Of a DNA stretch of 64,000 nucleotides, positions 10,236 through 22,238 are shown in pieces. The translations under genes were made by a program, and so were the position numbers. The notes below the pieces were generated by a model. That model worked only from the letters and a program-made list of their open reading frames with translations, had not been told where the DNA came from and did no database searches. This DNA comes from Trichosporon coremiiforme (Eukaryota > Basidiomycota > Tremellomycetes > Trichosporonales > Trichosporonaceae), in the NCBI GenBank assembly GCA_039545355.1, contig BCJJ01000006.1:744001-808000 (forward strand), written 5' to 3'. Each line of letters opens with the position of its first letter. Position 1 is the first letter of the stretch.

Positions 10236-13200
10236 ATGGTGGGTAGCTGGCAAGGCGGGAGAGTAAGCTGACAAGCAGGGTGTTCCCGCCCTCTTCCGAT
10301 GGCTGTCAAAGAAGTATCCGAAGATTGTGCAGCGCGTCGTCGAGGACACCCCGACAAAGGTTCGGCAAGATGATGGCTCGATCGTCGAGATTCCCGTCCA
10401 GTATGAGTCGGCGAACCCGAACGGTTTCGAGGTCGATAATCTATACTGTATGTCGTTGCTTGCGCTGCGTGCTAACAGACCCCAGTGGATATGAACGGTA
10501 TCGTCCATCCGTGTACGCACCCCGAGGGCCGTGATGCCCCACCGACCGAACAGGACATGATGGTTGAGGTGTTCAAATACACCGAGCGTGTCGTGAACAT
10601 GGCGCGACCGCGCAAGGTGCTGTTCATGGCTATCGACGGTGTCGCGCCGCGCGCCAAGATGAACCAGCAGCGCTCGCGTCGTTTCCGTGCGTCCCAGGAG
10701 GCCGCCGAGAAGGAGGAGGAGCGCAAGCAGCAGATCGCCATGTTCGAGGCAATGGGCCAGACGGTCTCGGACGAGACAAAGAACAAGAAGTCGTGGGACT
10801 CGAACGCCATTACTCCCGGCACGCCGTTCATGGACCTCCTCTCCGCCTCGCTCAAGTACTGGGTCTCGCACAAGCTCTCGACCGACCCCGGATGGAAGGA
10901 CGTGAGTTGTCTGTGCACTCGCGGAAGTTAGCTGACATCGCAGCTCAAGGTCGTTATCTCGGATGCCTCGGTCCCCGGAGAGGGAGAACACAAGATCGTC
11001 GACTGGATCCGCCGCGAGCGCACTTACCCTGAGTGGGACCCCAACACGAGCCATGCGATCTACGGTCTCGACGCTGATCTGATCATGCTTGCGCTCGCAA
11101 CGTACGAGCCGAACTTCCGCGTTCTCCGTGAGGACGTGTTCGCCCAGAGCTCGCGCGGCCCCCGCGTCTGCGACAACTGCGGCAAGGAAGGCCACATCAA
11201 GGCGAACTGCAAGGGCGAGAAGAAGATGCCCGACCCGAACGTCGTTGCGAAGGCGAAGCCTGAGGACCCGAAGCCGTTTATCTGGCTTGACGTTGCGTGT
11301 CTGCGTGACTACCTCGCCGTTGAGCTCAACGTCCCGACGTCGTTCCCCTTCGACCAAGAGCTCGCCATTGACGACTGGATCTTTATGATCTTCTTCGTCG
11401 GAAATGATTTCCTGCCGCATCTCCCCTCGCTCGAGATCCGTGAAGGCGCCATTGACACGCTCCTCGAGATTTGGAAGCGTGAGCTCGACCGCATGGGCGG
11501 ATACCTCACGAACCACGGAAAGGTCAATCTTGGCCGTGCGCAAATCATTCTTGACGGCATCGCCGCGCGCGAGGACAACATCTTCCAGCAGCGCAAGGAG
11601 CAGGAGGACCGCCAGGAGCGCAACGCGAAGCGAAGGAGGAAGGAGGACCACCGAAGGCAGGACATGGAGAACGGTACCTGGAAGAAGGACCAGGACCAGC
11701 CTCCCGCGCCGGGTAGCATGCAGATGAACGGTCAGGACTACGTTCAGGTCAACCCGTCGGACAGTGCTCGCGGCGGTCGTCTCCACCCTTCGCTTCCCAG
11801 CCGACCGGACGCCGCCAAGGAGGAACCCGTCGCGCCGCCCAAGCCCGTCAAGCCGGGCAAGAAGATGTCCTACGCCGAGCAGGCTGCGTCCCTCAAGGCT
11901 GGCCTCGCCGCCATGGAGGGCAGCAACCTCGACGTTGTCAAGAACCGCCGTGCCATCCGTATGGCCAACCAAAACGCCGCTGCAGCCCTTAAGGCGGAGC
12001 TGGAGGGCGGTGATGAGAAGGATGTCAAGGCGGAAGGTGACGAGAAGGAGGACGATGCCGACGGCGCCGAGAAGCACGACATGGAGGTTGATGCTGAGGC
12101 AGCCGAGGAAACTCGCGGCACGAAGCGCAAGGCTGACGATGACGAGGATGGCACCGGCAGCGAGACGGGCAAGGATGACGAGGAGGGTGCCCCCAACCCC
12201 GGTGACGAGGTTGTGCCCAAGAAGAAGCTTCGCGTCAACCCCGACGGCACCGTCGAGTACGAAGACACTGTCCGCCTCTGGGAGCCCGGATACAGGGAGC
12301 GCTACTACCGTCAGAAGTTTGGTGTCGAGCTCTCGGATAAGAAGTTCATGAGCGAGATCACCCGCTCGTACATGGAAGGTCTCTGCTGGGTGCTCGAGTA
12401 CTACTACCAGGGTGTCCCCGCCTGGGACTGGTACTACCCGTACCACTACGCGCCGTTCGCGCAGGACTTCCACGATGTCGGCGGCCTGGACATCAAGTTC
12501 CGCAAGGGCAACCCGTTCACGCCGTTCGGTCAGCTGCTTGGTGTCTTCCCCGCCGCGTCGCGCGTGCACCTGCCTGAACCGCTGCAGACGCTCATGATCG
12601 AGGAGGACTCGCCCATTATCGACTTCTACCCGAGCGACTTCGAGATCGATATGAACGGCAAGAAGATGGCTTGGCAGGGCGTCGCGCTCCTCCCCTTCAT
12701 CGACCAGCACCGCCTGCTCGCGGCGCTTAAGAGCAAGGAGCCCGAGCTCAGCCAGGATGAGAAGCGCCGCAACACCTGGGGCGAGCCCCGCATGTTCATC
12801 GCCGAGGAGAACATGCTCTTTGACCCCTTCGTGAAGCTGTACAGCCGGAAACCGCGGCCGGACGGCAAGCCCCTCCCGCCCGTTGCGCTGGACGCCGAAC
12901 GCTCTCAGGGCGTGGTGGGTGGCACGCTGAACGACCCGCTCTGCGTCCCCGGTGCCAGCATGGACACGCCCCTGCCGTCCATCGACGACTGCCCCGACCT
13001 CACCAACAACCGCGCCATCTCCGTCCGGTATCTCTATCCTCCCCTCAAGGGCTCGCACCGATCAGTGCTGCTCAAAGGCTACCGACCGCTGCCGACTCGC
13101 CTTAACCAGAACGATCGGCAACGCGTGAAGCAGGGCCAGTTCGATGGCCCTGGCGGTCACGGCCGTGGTGGACGGGATCGCGGCGGCGGCGGTGGCGGCG

Positions 13201-13700
13201 GCGGCCCCGGCTTCGGCGGTGGTCCTGGACGAGGACGTGGTGGCGGCTATGGCGGTCCCCCTCCTCGGAACGACGCGTACGGGGGCGGCGGTCGCGGAGG
13301 CTACGGAGGTGGTGGCTACGGCGGATACAGCGCTCCCGGCGCCGGCTACCGTGACCCGTATCCCCCTCCCCGCGACCCCTACAGTGGTGGTGCTGCCTAC
13401 GGAGGCGGTGCTTCCAGCTACGGCGGAGGCGGCTACGGAGGTGGTGGATACGGCGGCGGTGGCTATGGTGGCGGCCAGTCCAGCTATGGCGGTGGATATG
13501 GAGGAGGGGGATACGGCGGAGGGGGTAGGAACCCCTACGGCGCTCTCCCTCCTCCCAACCCGTACGGCGCCCCGCCACCAAGCTACGGCGGTGGTCGTGG
13601 TGGCCGCGGCGGATACGGAGGCGGCTCGTACGCCGGTGGCGGTGGCCGCGGCGGTGGTCGCGGTGGATACGGTGGTGGAGGCTACGGTGGCCGAAGGTAA
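10236..13700 (+). CDS. RAT1: Nuclear 5'-3' exoribonuclease Rat1/Xrn2 with Gly-rich tail
   Basis: Degrades 5'-monophosphate RNA in the nucleus and drives 'torpedo' termination of RNA polymerase II and rRNA/snoRNA 5' trimming. Exons 10236-10238, 10279-10447, 10486-10901 and 10944-13700 join to 1,114 residues. The first coding exon is the ATG alone; splicing gives [19 protein letters not shown], the invariant XRN start. The XRN N-terminal motifs follow ([61 protein letters not shown]). A CCHC zinc knuckle, [14 protein letters not shown] (about residues 272-285), marks the nuclear Rat1 form rather than Xrn1. An acidic linker precedes the second XRN domain. From about residue 930 the tail is made of [10 protein letters not shown] and RGG repeats, a likely RNA-binding low-complexity region. 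Confidence 0.95.
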
Positions 13701-13860
13701 TATTGCCAAATGTAGTACAACATCTTTATCCTTGAATAGAGTACAATTCTGCATGTATCGTGGGCACAAATGCTACAGCTACAGACGTTGCGAAGAGCAC
13801 AGGTGACTGCTGGTGTTCACGAAACGGAGGAAGCCGACGCGGAAGGCGCGGGTGGAGGAA

Positions 13861-13866
13861 CACGTG
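13861..13866. promoter_or_regulatory. CACGTG palindrome upstream of WAPL
   Basis: CACGTGATCGC begins 89 bases before the WAPL start. The same 11-base string occurs at 36058 in another promoter of this window. Probable bHLH-type site, inferred only from sequence. Confidence 0.4.
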
Positions 13867-13949
13867 ATCGCTCGGCACTGATGGACGTTTACAAGTCGGG
13901 TAGCTAGGACTAGGCTGAATCGTGCATCACCTCATCCACCACGATCGCA

Positions 13950-16644
13950 ATGTTGTCTGGCCGCGTGCGCAAGACGTACGGCCGGCGGGCGCCTCGTCCC
14001 CACACTGGATCCGACAGCGACACCGAGACCGACGAGCCGGGATCGAGCGTGCCGCAGTCGCAAGTTGCGAGCCCGCCTCCGCCGAGCCGGAACGGTGCCG
14101 GGAACCGGGGAACCGACGAGGAGAACGTCGTGCTCGGCAACCTGAGCACAGCGAGCGCTACCTTCTCGGGAGCGAGCGGAGTGTCACCGTCGCGATTCCC
14201 ATCGGCCGGACGCACGGGCTCACTGGCGTCCAGCTCGTCTTCCCTCCGCCGAGTATCCGGTAACACAAATACGCCTCCACCTCTGAAACGGCGCCGAACA
14301 TTCGATGCGGCCGCATCGATGCCGCCTCCCGCCCTATCCCAGCCGTCATCCAAGCCGACGACACCGACATCCTCGACACGGTTAAGACCTCGCAACTCCC
14401 CCGCACCACCTGCCAGTCCGCGCGACTTATCCGCCCTCTTTGCCGCGGTGTCGCCTGCCCAGTCCGCCAAGTCAGATGACGGCGCGCCGCCTCCGCCCCG
14501 CAGGAGGAAGATGCTGAGCAAGGCGCAGAGTATGGTCGTGCCCCCATCACCCAAGGAGGACAAGGAGAAGACTCGGCCGAAGCTCAGCAGCAGCCAGAGC
14601 TTACCGATCTCACCCACAAAGATGGATGTGGAGGAGGACGAGAAGAAGGAGAGGGACAGGGACAGGGACAGGGACAGGGAGAACACCCCACCCCGCGCCC
14701 TTGCGCCCCTCCCCGAGCCAACAAGCGGCGGCGCGAAGCGCACCTACGGCAAAGAAAGGAGCTACCTCGCACCGGCGGTCGAGATGGCGGATGATGAGCC
14801 GCGCGAGTCGTACGCCGAACTCCGAAAACGGTACGAGGTCGACAACGGCGAGCACCCCGTTCTGGACGGACTGACGGGCGAGCGGACACGAGGCTCGGAG
14901 TCCATGCTCCCGATCTCGGGCGGACAGGGCAACCTCATGGATGAGCTCATGATGGCCAAGGCTCCAGAAAGTGTTAGCGACATGCGGAGCAAGGGCGAGA
15001 ACCGCCAGTTCATGGACGAGGTGGCGTACTACCTCGAGGGTCTGGGCGGCACGTCAGCTATGCGGAGAACAAGGTATGCTGAGAAGCCTCACCAGCCAGC
15101 TGACATTAGTGCGCTCGATATTCTCGGCAGCATGCAACGCGACCAAGAGTGGCTTATGAAAATGAACGTGTGTGGCCAGACGGAACCCGTATTCGAGGCG
15201 CTCGCCGCCACCAGAAGCGACGACGAGATCATGGACACGACATGCCTCCTGTTCCTTTACATTGTTCAGAACGCTGGTATTAGCATGGAGCAGGTTCTGG
15301 TTGAACACCCGACCGCTGTTTTGCAGATCATCGGCAAGGGCCTCGGCATGTCGTCCGGTCCCCTCGACAAGACGTACCCCGCCAAGGTCACCGCCACTGT
15401 GAGTTCCAGCTGCCGCGAGGCCCACCAAGCTGACAAGCAGATCACGAAGCTCCGGCTGATGGGGCGAAACGTGGAGACGCTGTACGAGTACGAGGGCCCG
15501 CCGACGCGGTATGTCGCTGCGTCGGTCCTGTCGCACATCCTGCAGAATCCGGACCGGTGGCCGAGCCTGCAGTCCGCTTTCGAGGAGGAGGCCGTCGGCG
15601 TGAAGCTTTTAAAGGCGCTAGATACGGAAGTGTCGCCACTCCGCTCGCGAGTAGAGCTGTACTCGAAGGGGTTTGTGAGTTACGGCGCCAGTTGTTCGAC
15701 TAACTCCCAGGACCTGCTTCCGAAAGACCAGTCGGTCGACCTGCCGACGATCGAGCACTGCCTGACGGCGCTGTCGCACCGCTTCGTCATGGCGAGCATT
15801 GGCGAGGACAACTTGCGGCTGCAGCCGCTGTACGACGCGCTCGTCGTCATGGCCGTTGCGCTGACGGACGAGGACGCTGAGTTACGAGAGACTGGTCAGT
15901 TGCACCCCAATCTTCGACGCTAACTTTCAGCGGCGCGGTGTTCCGTGCTCGCGCTCGAAGTGCTGACGCCGGCCGTCTCGCTGATGCACGTGAAGGACGA
16001 TGTGAGCCCCGAGGTCGTTGCGTCGCTCGGCCGCGTCCTTCTGCTGCGGCAGGACATCTGCGGCGCCATGAGCAACGAGCACACGACGCTGGCGAGCATC
16101 CAGTCGTACGTCCTTGCACTCTTCGGCTCGATGGCGCTCGCCGGGCCGCACAACGTCTCCCTCCTGTCTTCTACCTGTAAGCAATTTCCTTCACGTTTTC
16201 AAGCTGACCACAGTCGTGTCGAGCTGCAAGAAGAGAGCTTGTGCCCTGACATGTCGATGCTCTCCACGACCACTGGCGTACCACCTCGCCGAGCTCTACA
16301 TGACCTCGGCCGATACGGGCGAGGACGACACGGCGCTCACAGACTTCCTTCACGGCTACCTCGCGCTGCTTGTCGCCAAGGTGCTCGTGCACTCCCCCGG
16401 CGCGCCGGCTCGAGCTCTGCATACATTGCTTCCCGGCGAGACAACGAGGCAAAAGATCGAGGGTGTGCTCGACACACTGCGGGACTTCAACTCGGTCAAC
16501 GAGGAGTTCGTGAAGCGTGTCACGGCCGACTCGCAGAGTCAGACGTTACAGGAGGAGGAGGGGCATGACGAGACGATAGAGGGTATCGGACGCGCTATTG
16601 TCGAGGTCGAGCGCCACCTCGAGAAGCCGGACGAGGAGCTTTGA
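13950..16644 (+). CDS. WAPL: WAPL-like cohesin release factor
   Basis: WAPL/Rad61 proteins open the cohesin ring and remove it from chromatin. Exons 13950-15073, 15110-15398, 15441-15674, 15711-15894, 15931-16176 and 16214-16644 give 835 residues. The N-terminal third is disordered and Ser/Pro-rich, starts MLSGRVRKTYGRR, and holds a DRDRDRDR run coded by repeats of 'gggaca'. The C-terminal part is the helical WAPL domain, beginning about SKGENRQFMDEVAYYLEGL and running through SALDILGSMQRDQEWLMKMN. Three introns (36, 42 and 36 nt) are multiples of three without stops, so reading straight through gives an ORF that is slightly too long; splicing restores the family-like ...MRRT-SALDIL. Exon 6 opens with a Cys/Arg-rich stretch of less certain structure. 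Convergent with TOP2, 211 bases apart. Confidence 0.82.
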
Positions 16645-16855
16645 GGTGTTAAGATGAGAGTAACCACTGTATGCTTGTAACACGCCACACATATGCATAG
16701 TCTTCATGTCTCTGTCGTTAGTGCAGCAGGACGCGGTGAGTGAAAGGCAGCAAGAAGCAAAGCAAAAGGCCAAAGGCGGCCGCATACATGTGGATATACA
16801 CAACAAGCGAGGTATTAAACCAAAGAACTGCTGAACTGCTGAGCATTTGAATATT

Positions 16856-19800
16856 TTACTCGTCCGAATCCGAAAGATCCACATACGTCGGCTTCTTCAC
16901 CGCGGCCGCGCGCCCCCTACGCGCCGTGGCCCGCGGTGGCGGGGGGGCGCCCTCTTCGCTGTCTTCGAAGTCGCTAGCGTCCTTCTTCTTCCCCTTGGCC
17001 GCCGCCTTGCCCTTGGGCTTGGGCAGGACCTCGGCGTCCGAGTCCGAGTCGACGGCGACCGCGGCCTTCTTCGCGGCAGCCTTTGTCGGGGCCTTCGCCG
17101 TCGGCTTCTTAGCTGCCGGCTTGGGCTTGTCGCTCGCCGACGCGGGCTCCGAGGACGCGGCCGACTTGGGCGCAGATATCGTGTACACTGATTGTCAGTT
17201 ATGCACCCCTTTTCTAACTCACTGTCGTCATCAGAGTCGTCGATGTCCACCGTCTTGGGCTTAGGCTTGGGCTTCGCCTTCGCCGCAGGCTTCTTCACGA
17301 CGGGCTTCTCGTCCTCATCCGAGTCGAGCTCGACGATCGAGGCGGTCGGCATCTTCGCACGCGATGTTGTCGCCTTCTTCGGCGGAGGCTTGACATCCTC
17401 ATCGTCTGAGAGGCTGGCGCTGTCACGCTTTTGCGGAGAAGTGTTGGTTGACGAAGCGGCCAAGGTTTTCGCCGGAGACGCGTTCCTCGACGCTGCCGCG
17501 GAAGCAGCACGGGGAGTAGCTGCCTTCTGGGCACGGGGCTTAGCGGGCGCGCGGGGCTTTGTCACTTTCTTGGTTGGCTTGAAGTCATCCTCCGAGTCGT
17601 CGGTGTCCTCGCCCTTGGCGCGCTTGCGAGCCTTGACGGCCTTCTTGACAGCCGCGGCCGTCTTGGGCTTGGTGGCCTTGCGGATAGCCTCGTCCTCCTC
17701 GAGACACGCCTCCCACTCCGCCTCAAACTCGTCCAGGTCCTGGCTCCAGATGTCCTGAGGAGTCAACTTCAGGAGCTCGATAAGCTCCTGCTCCTTGGCG
17801 TCGCGTTGCTCAAGGAGCTTCTTGACCTTCTCCTCGGTAAGGTTCCAGATAGCCATACCCAGGAGGTAGTCGTAGTCGCCGTCTGATCCCTGGTCCTCCT
17901 CCTCCTCTTCCTCGAGAGTAGGGGCAGCCTCCCCGGCGGTAACGGGCTTGAGACCTCCCTTGGGGAAGGGGCGGAAGTCGAGATCACGGAGCTCCTGCAC
18001 GATGACCGCCTTCTTCTTGTTCGAGACGGAGAGCTCCTTCTTGATGATCATCTGAACGAAGCGCGCCTGGTTGGAAAGGCGGTCGAACTGCTTGTTGAGA
18101 TCATCGGCGAGGTACTGCTTTCGCAGAGCGTAATACTCGAGGCGCTTGGGGTAGAAGTCGCCAATAATCTCTTCGGGCGAGGAGTACTTCCGGATCTTGC
18201 CCTCCAGGTCGAAGCATACCATGTTGCTGGTGCTGAGAGTGGTGGAGAGCTTGAAGAACTTCTCGAAGCCATCAGCCTCCGCCTTCTTCATACCCTCGTC
18301 CCTCATGTGGAGCCTGAAGTGGACGGTGGTGTCAGTGTGGTTCTCCTCGTAGTCCTTGATAACGGAGACGACCTTGGGGCTTTCAGAACCGCTGGTCATC
18401 TGCTCGATCATTTCCTTGAAGTCCTGGGTCCACTTGCGGACGGGCAGTTCAGTGATCTCGATCGTCTTGTCGTCGATCTTCTCAGCGATACCGCTGACCT
18501 TGAACTTGTCCTTGTCCATGCGCTCGATCGTTCCCTTGAAGCCACGGAACCAGGGAACCATGGGCTCGGGCTCCTCTCCCCGCATCATGCGACGAAGGTT
18601 CTCAACGACGTCCTTCGGGTTGTAGTTGGGGATGGAGGTGCTCCATCCGGTACCGATACCGTCGGCTCCGTTGATCAGGACCATGGGAACAACTGGCATG
18701 TAATACTCGGGCTCGATGTGCAGTCCTTCCTCGAACAGGTTGTTGAGGATGGGCTCGTCTGCCGGGTGGAAGATGGTGCGGGTGATGCGCGACACATTGG
18801 TGAAAATGTAACGAGCACTGGCAGCATCCTTACCACCCTGCAAACGCGTACCGAACTGACCATTGGGCGCCAGGAGGTTGATGTTGTTGCTGCCAATGAA
18901 GTTCTGCGCAAGACCGACGATCGTAGAGTACAGCGACGTCTCACCGTGGTGGTAGGCTGTGTTCTCCATCACGTAACCTACGACTTGCTGCACCTTGATC
19001 TGGTTCTTGATCTTCTTCTTGAAACAACCGAAGATGACCTTGCGCTGACCAGGCTTCAGGCCGTCCGCAACCGACGGAATGGAACGGATGTTGTCGGCCA
19101 TGGAGAAGAGGATGAGCTCCTTGTTGACGAAGTCGGAGATAGGAATCTCGTCAATGTCATCCGTCTGGAGGAAAGTTCCAGGCTTGAACTGCCTGAGCCA
19201 CTCTTTACGATCGTCTGCCTTCTTCTTGTTGAACGCGAGATCGATGAGAGTCTTGTCCTCATCCTCCAAGGCGCCGAATTTGAGACGGTGGCGCTGAATG
19301 TCGTTGAAGTATTTGATGATGTCTGGCGTTTCCGAAGATCCGAGACCCTACGATTGTTAGCAACGCGTGTAGCGATAAGCTTACCTTGAGGTACTTGGCG
19401 AACCAACCGTGGCCGTTGTTGTTCGCCTCCTTCCATTCCTCGTACTCCGGCATGGTGAAGAACATGCGCTCCTGCTTGCCCTTGGTCACCTTGACAATGG
19501 GAGTAATAAACTCATTCAGGAAGTTGGGGATCTTCAGCAAGGACGGGTAGAAGTGGTCCAAGAAGTTGATAATGAGACCCTTGATATGCGAACCGTCATG
19601 ATCCTGGTCAGTCATGATCATGAGGTGACCGTATCGGAGGGAGTCTGTCGATGTGTAGTTGTGGTTGTGCTTCAGACCGAGAATCTGCTTGATGTTCTGG
19701 ATCTCCTGGTTCTTCATGATCTGGTCGTGGTTGGCCTCACGGACATTGAGGAGCTTACCACGAAGTGGGAAGATACCGAAACGGTCACGGCCTTGAATAG

Positions 19801-21635
19801 CACCGACGCCGGACACTGCCATCGACTTGGCGGAGTCTCCTTCGGTGAGGATCAGAGTACACTGGCTCGCGTTGCGGCCACCTGCCCAGTTTGCGTCATC
19901 AAGCTTGGCGATTCCCCCAATACGGGAACGCTTCGCTCCATCGGTCTTCTTCATAGCCTGGTCCTGCTTGAACTTGGCGAAAGCGAGGACATTCTCCACG
20001 ATGCCAGACTTGGCGACCTTCTTGATGAAGTCCTCCGAAAGCTCGCACTTGGAGCCGAAAGCGGACGACTTCAGCGTGAGAGTCTCCTTGGTCTGGGAGT
20101 CGAAGGAGGGGTTCTCGATAAGCGCGTTCACGAAGATCCACATGTGGCTCTTGATCTGGAACGGCTTGACCTTGGCGGTCTTGTTCTTCTTAATAATGAA
20201 CGCTTGCCTTTACGTCAGCGACAGCCTCGGCATCGTAACTTACAGCTTATTGGCGAGCTGGGTGGCGATCATGTCGACGTGCGTACCACCCTTGGTCGTG
20301 GCGATAGAGTTGGCGAACGACACCTGGTTGAACTCGCCGTCCGACAGTGCGAACGCAACCTCCCAACGCTTTCCAGCGTTCTCGTAGACGACGGAGGGCT
20401 TGGTGACAGCCGCACCCTCGGGGGTGTGGGCGGCGCTGTTCGCAGCCACGTACATGTCGACGTACTGCTTGAAGTTCTTGACCTTGAGACGTTCGCCGTT
20501 CAGGTTAACCTTGATGTCCTTTACGGTACCGGCGACGTCGTGAACACGCTTCATGAGAAGGGCGTAGGTGTCGTCATCGATGTTCGTCATGCTGAATCGA
20601 GCCAGATCGGGTTTAAAAGTAATTTGCGTCCATTCTTCGCCCTTCTTGTTTTCCGTGATCTTGGGCGTCGTCTTCTTGCCCATGTTCTGCGAGAAGACCT
20701 GCTTGTACTTCTTCATATTACTCTTGTCCGCGGTCTCAACAGTGAACTCGAGGGAGTAAATGTTGGCGAGCTTGGCACCGTAACCGTTACGACCACCCGT
20801 GAGCTTCTTCTGGTCGTCGTCGTAGTTACTCGAGGTGAGACTGTTCGTCAGCTACAGAGCCCATCATCCCAACTCACAGGTTTCCGAAAATGAGCTCAGG
20901 AATCATGATACCTTCTTTGGAATGCATCTCGACGGGAATTCCCTTTCCGTTGTTCCAGACGGAGATGGAGTTGTTCTCACGGTCGATGTTCACCTTGATC
21001 GTGTCCATCGTGGGGTCGTTGATCTTGTTGTCGGCGGCGTTGACCAGAATCTCATCGAAGATCTTGAAGAAACCGGGAACGTAGGTGATCGTGCTGATCG
21101 TCAGCAAGAGATCTGACAAGAAGAGAGCTCACCGGTTCACCATGGACTTGTTCTCAGAGTCGAAGACCCACATGGGCTGGGTGTGAGGCTCGACGGAGCC
21201 AATGTACGTGTCGGGACGCTTCAGAACGTGCTCTAGTTGCGAGAGCTGCCATCAGCACGATGTGATCCGTTCGCCCTCACCTTTTGGTACATTTCCGAGG
21301 CAGTCTTCTTCTTGGCGCTCTTCGGAGCATCCTCGTCCTCCGCTCCGTTGATCTTCGGCCTCGCCGGGGACGTGAAGATGTTATAGTCATCGTCCTCTGA
21401 AAGCGAGTCGTTTGGAAGGTTTTTCTTGGCGGCAAGAGGGGTCTTCTTGGTGGCGGCCGCCTTCTTGGGCGCAGCCTGGGCTGTTAGTGCACGCGATGAT
21501 CCGGCGACTCACCTTGGCCTTGGGAGCGGCGGCCGCCTTTTTGGCAGGCGCCTTCTTAGGGGTAGGAGCCTCGACATAGCTGTCGGACTCGCCGTCCGAC
21601 ACCATGTTGAAGTCGGAGCCCTCAGAGTCGGACAT
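16856..21635 (-). CDS. TOP2: DNA topoisomerase II
   Basis: Type IIA topoisomerase that passes one duplex through a break in another; essential for chromosome segregation. Eight exons (21635-21513, 21475-21281, 21245-21133, 21093-20878, 20840-20244, 20207-19385, 19347-17223, 17187-16856) give 1,507 residues with all phases matching. Order of parts: acidic/Lys-Ala N-terminal tail; GHKL ATPase with LEHVLKRPDTYIGS, DEILVNAADNK and GRNGYGAKLANIYS; TOPRIM with LTEGDSAK, PLRGKLLNVREA and MTDQDHDGSHIKG; the breakage-rejoining domain with the catalytic tyrosine in DAASARYIFT (about Tyr869); then a long Lys/Ala/Ser/Asp-rich C-terminal domain ending DLSDSDE. Such tails carry nuclear signals and phosphosites. 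Acceptor choice at the third exon (LSQLEHVL) was fixed by family similarity. Confidence 0.96.
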
Positions 21636-22238
21636 GCCGGAAAGCAGTCGTTTGAGGTGGAGGGAGATGGAAGGATGTGGGGTGTGTGGGGTTGGGCGGA
21701 AAGGAGCGGCAATGAAAGGTCGGAGTGATCGTGGGGTAGAGAGCGATGACAAGAGAAGGTGTCTTCCTTTGAGTACTGTTGTTGCTGTCGTTAGTAAGCT
21801 CCTCGCTGCTTGTGGCAGCGCTGTCGGCATCCACACAGGGCTGGCAGTCTGGTTGTTTGTTTTGTTGACGCCTCCGGGGCTGCGACTGGCGCGAGCGGCC
21901 CACGATCGATCAAAACAACCACACGTGGTAAGGCAGTACCTGATACGAATGCTTCCGTCTGTGCGGCCTTCATTCCCTGCGCACCTGTCCCCTCGTCCAC
22001 TTTGCCACGGTGGAATGGACCACGCGTCGCAGTCCGCGCTGTGCAGGTGCAGGCGTGAACCGCGGTGGCGGCGACGATGCAGCCTCACCGCTCATCCGTG
22101 GACGTTCACAACTCATGTTACCATCGCCCGAGCCAGCTCCTTGATCACCCCTCATCCCTACCATCCGTTCTCGGCAACTGGGGTTTAACTCAACAAAACG
22201 CCCGCGTAGGGCTAGCTTCCCATTAAACCTTCTTCGCC
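21636..22238. promoter_or_regulatory. Divergent promoter region of TOP2 and DRS2, with CACGTG at 21922-21927
   Basis: 603 bases between two divergent start codons. It holds one CACGTG core in 'acacgtggta' near the middle. Short open frames in both directions look random. Confidence 0.5.

Noticed and set aside
10146..13058. 970-codon open frame on the minus strand, opposite RAT1
   Set aside because: The plus strand carries a complete Rat1 with all XRN motifs. High GC and C-ending codons leave few antisense stops, so long shadow frames are expected; the antisense text has no domain and no splice logic.
19409..20893. 494-codon plus-strand frame opposite TOP2
   Set aside because: It overlaps the conserved ATPase and TOPRIM regions of TOP2 on the other strand and lacks any recognisable domain.
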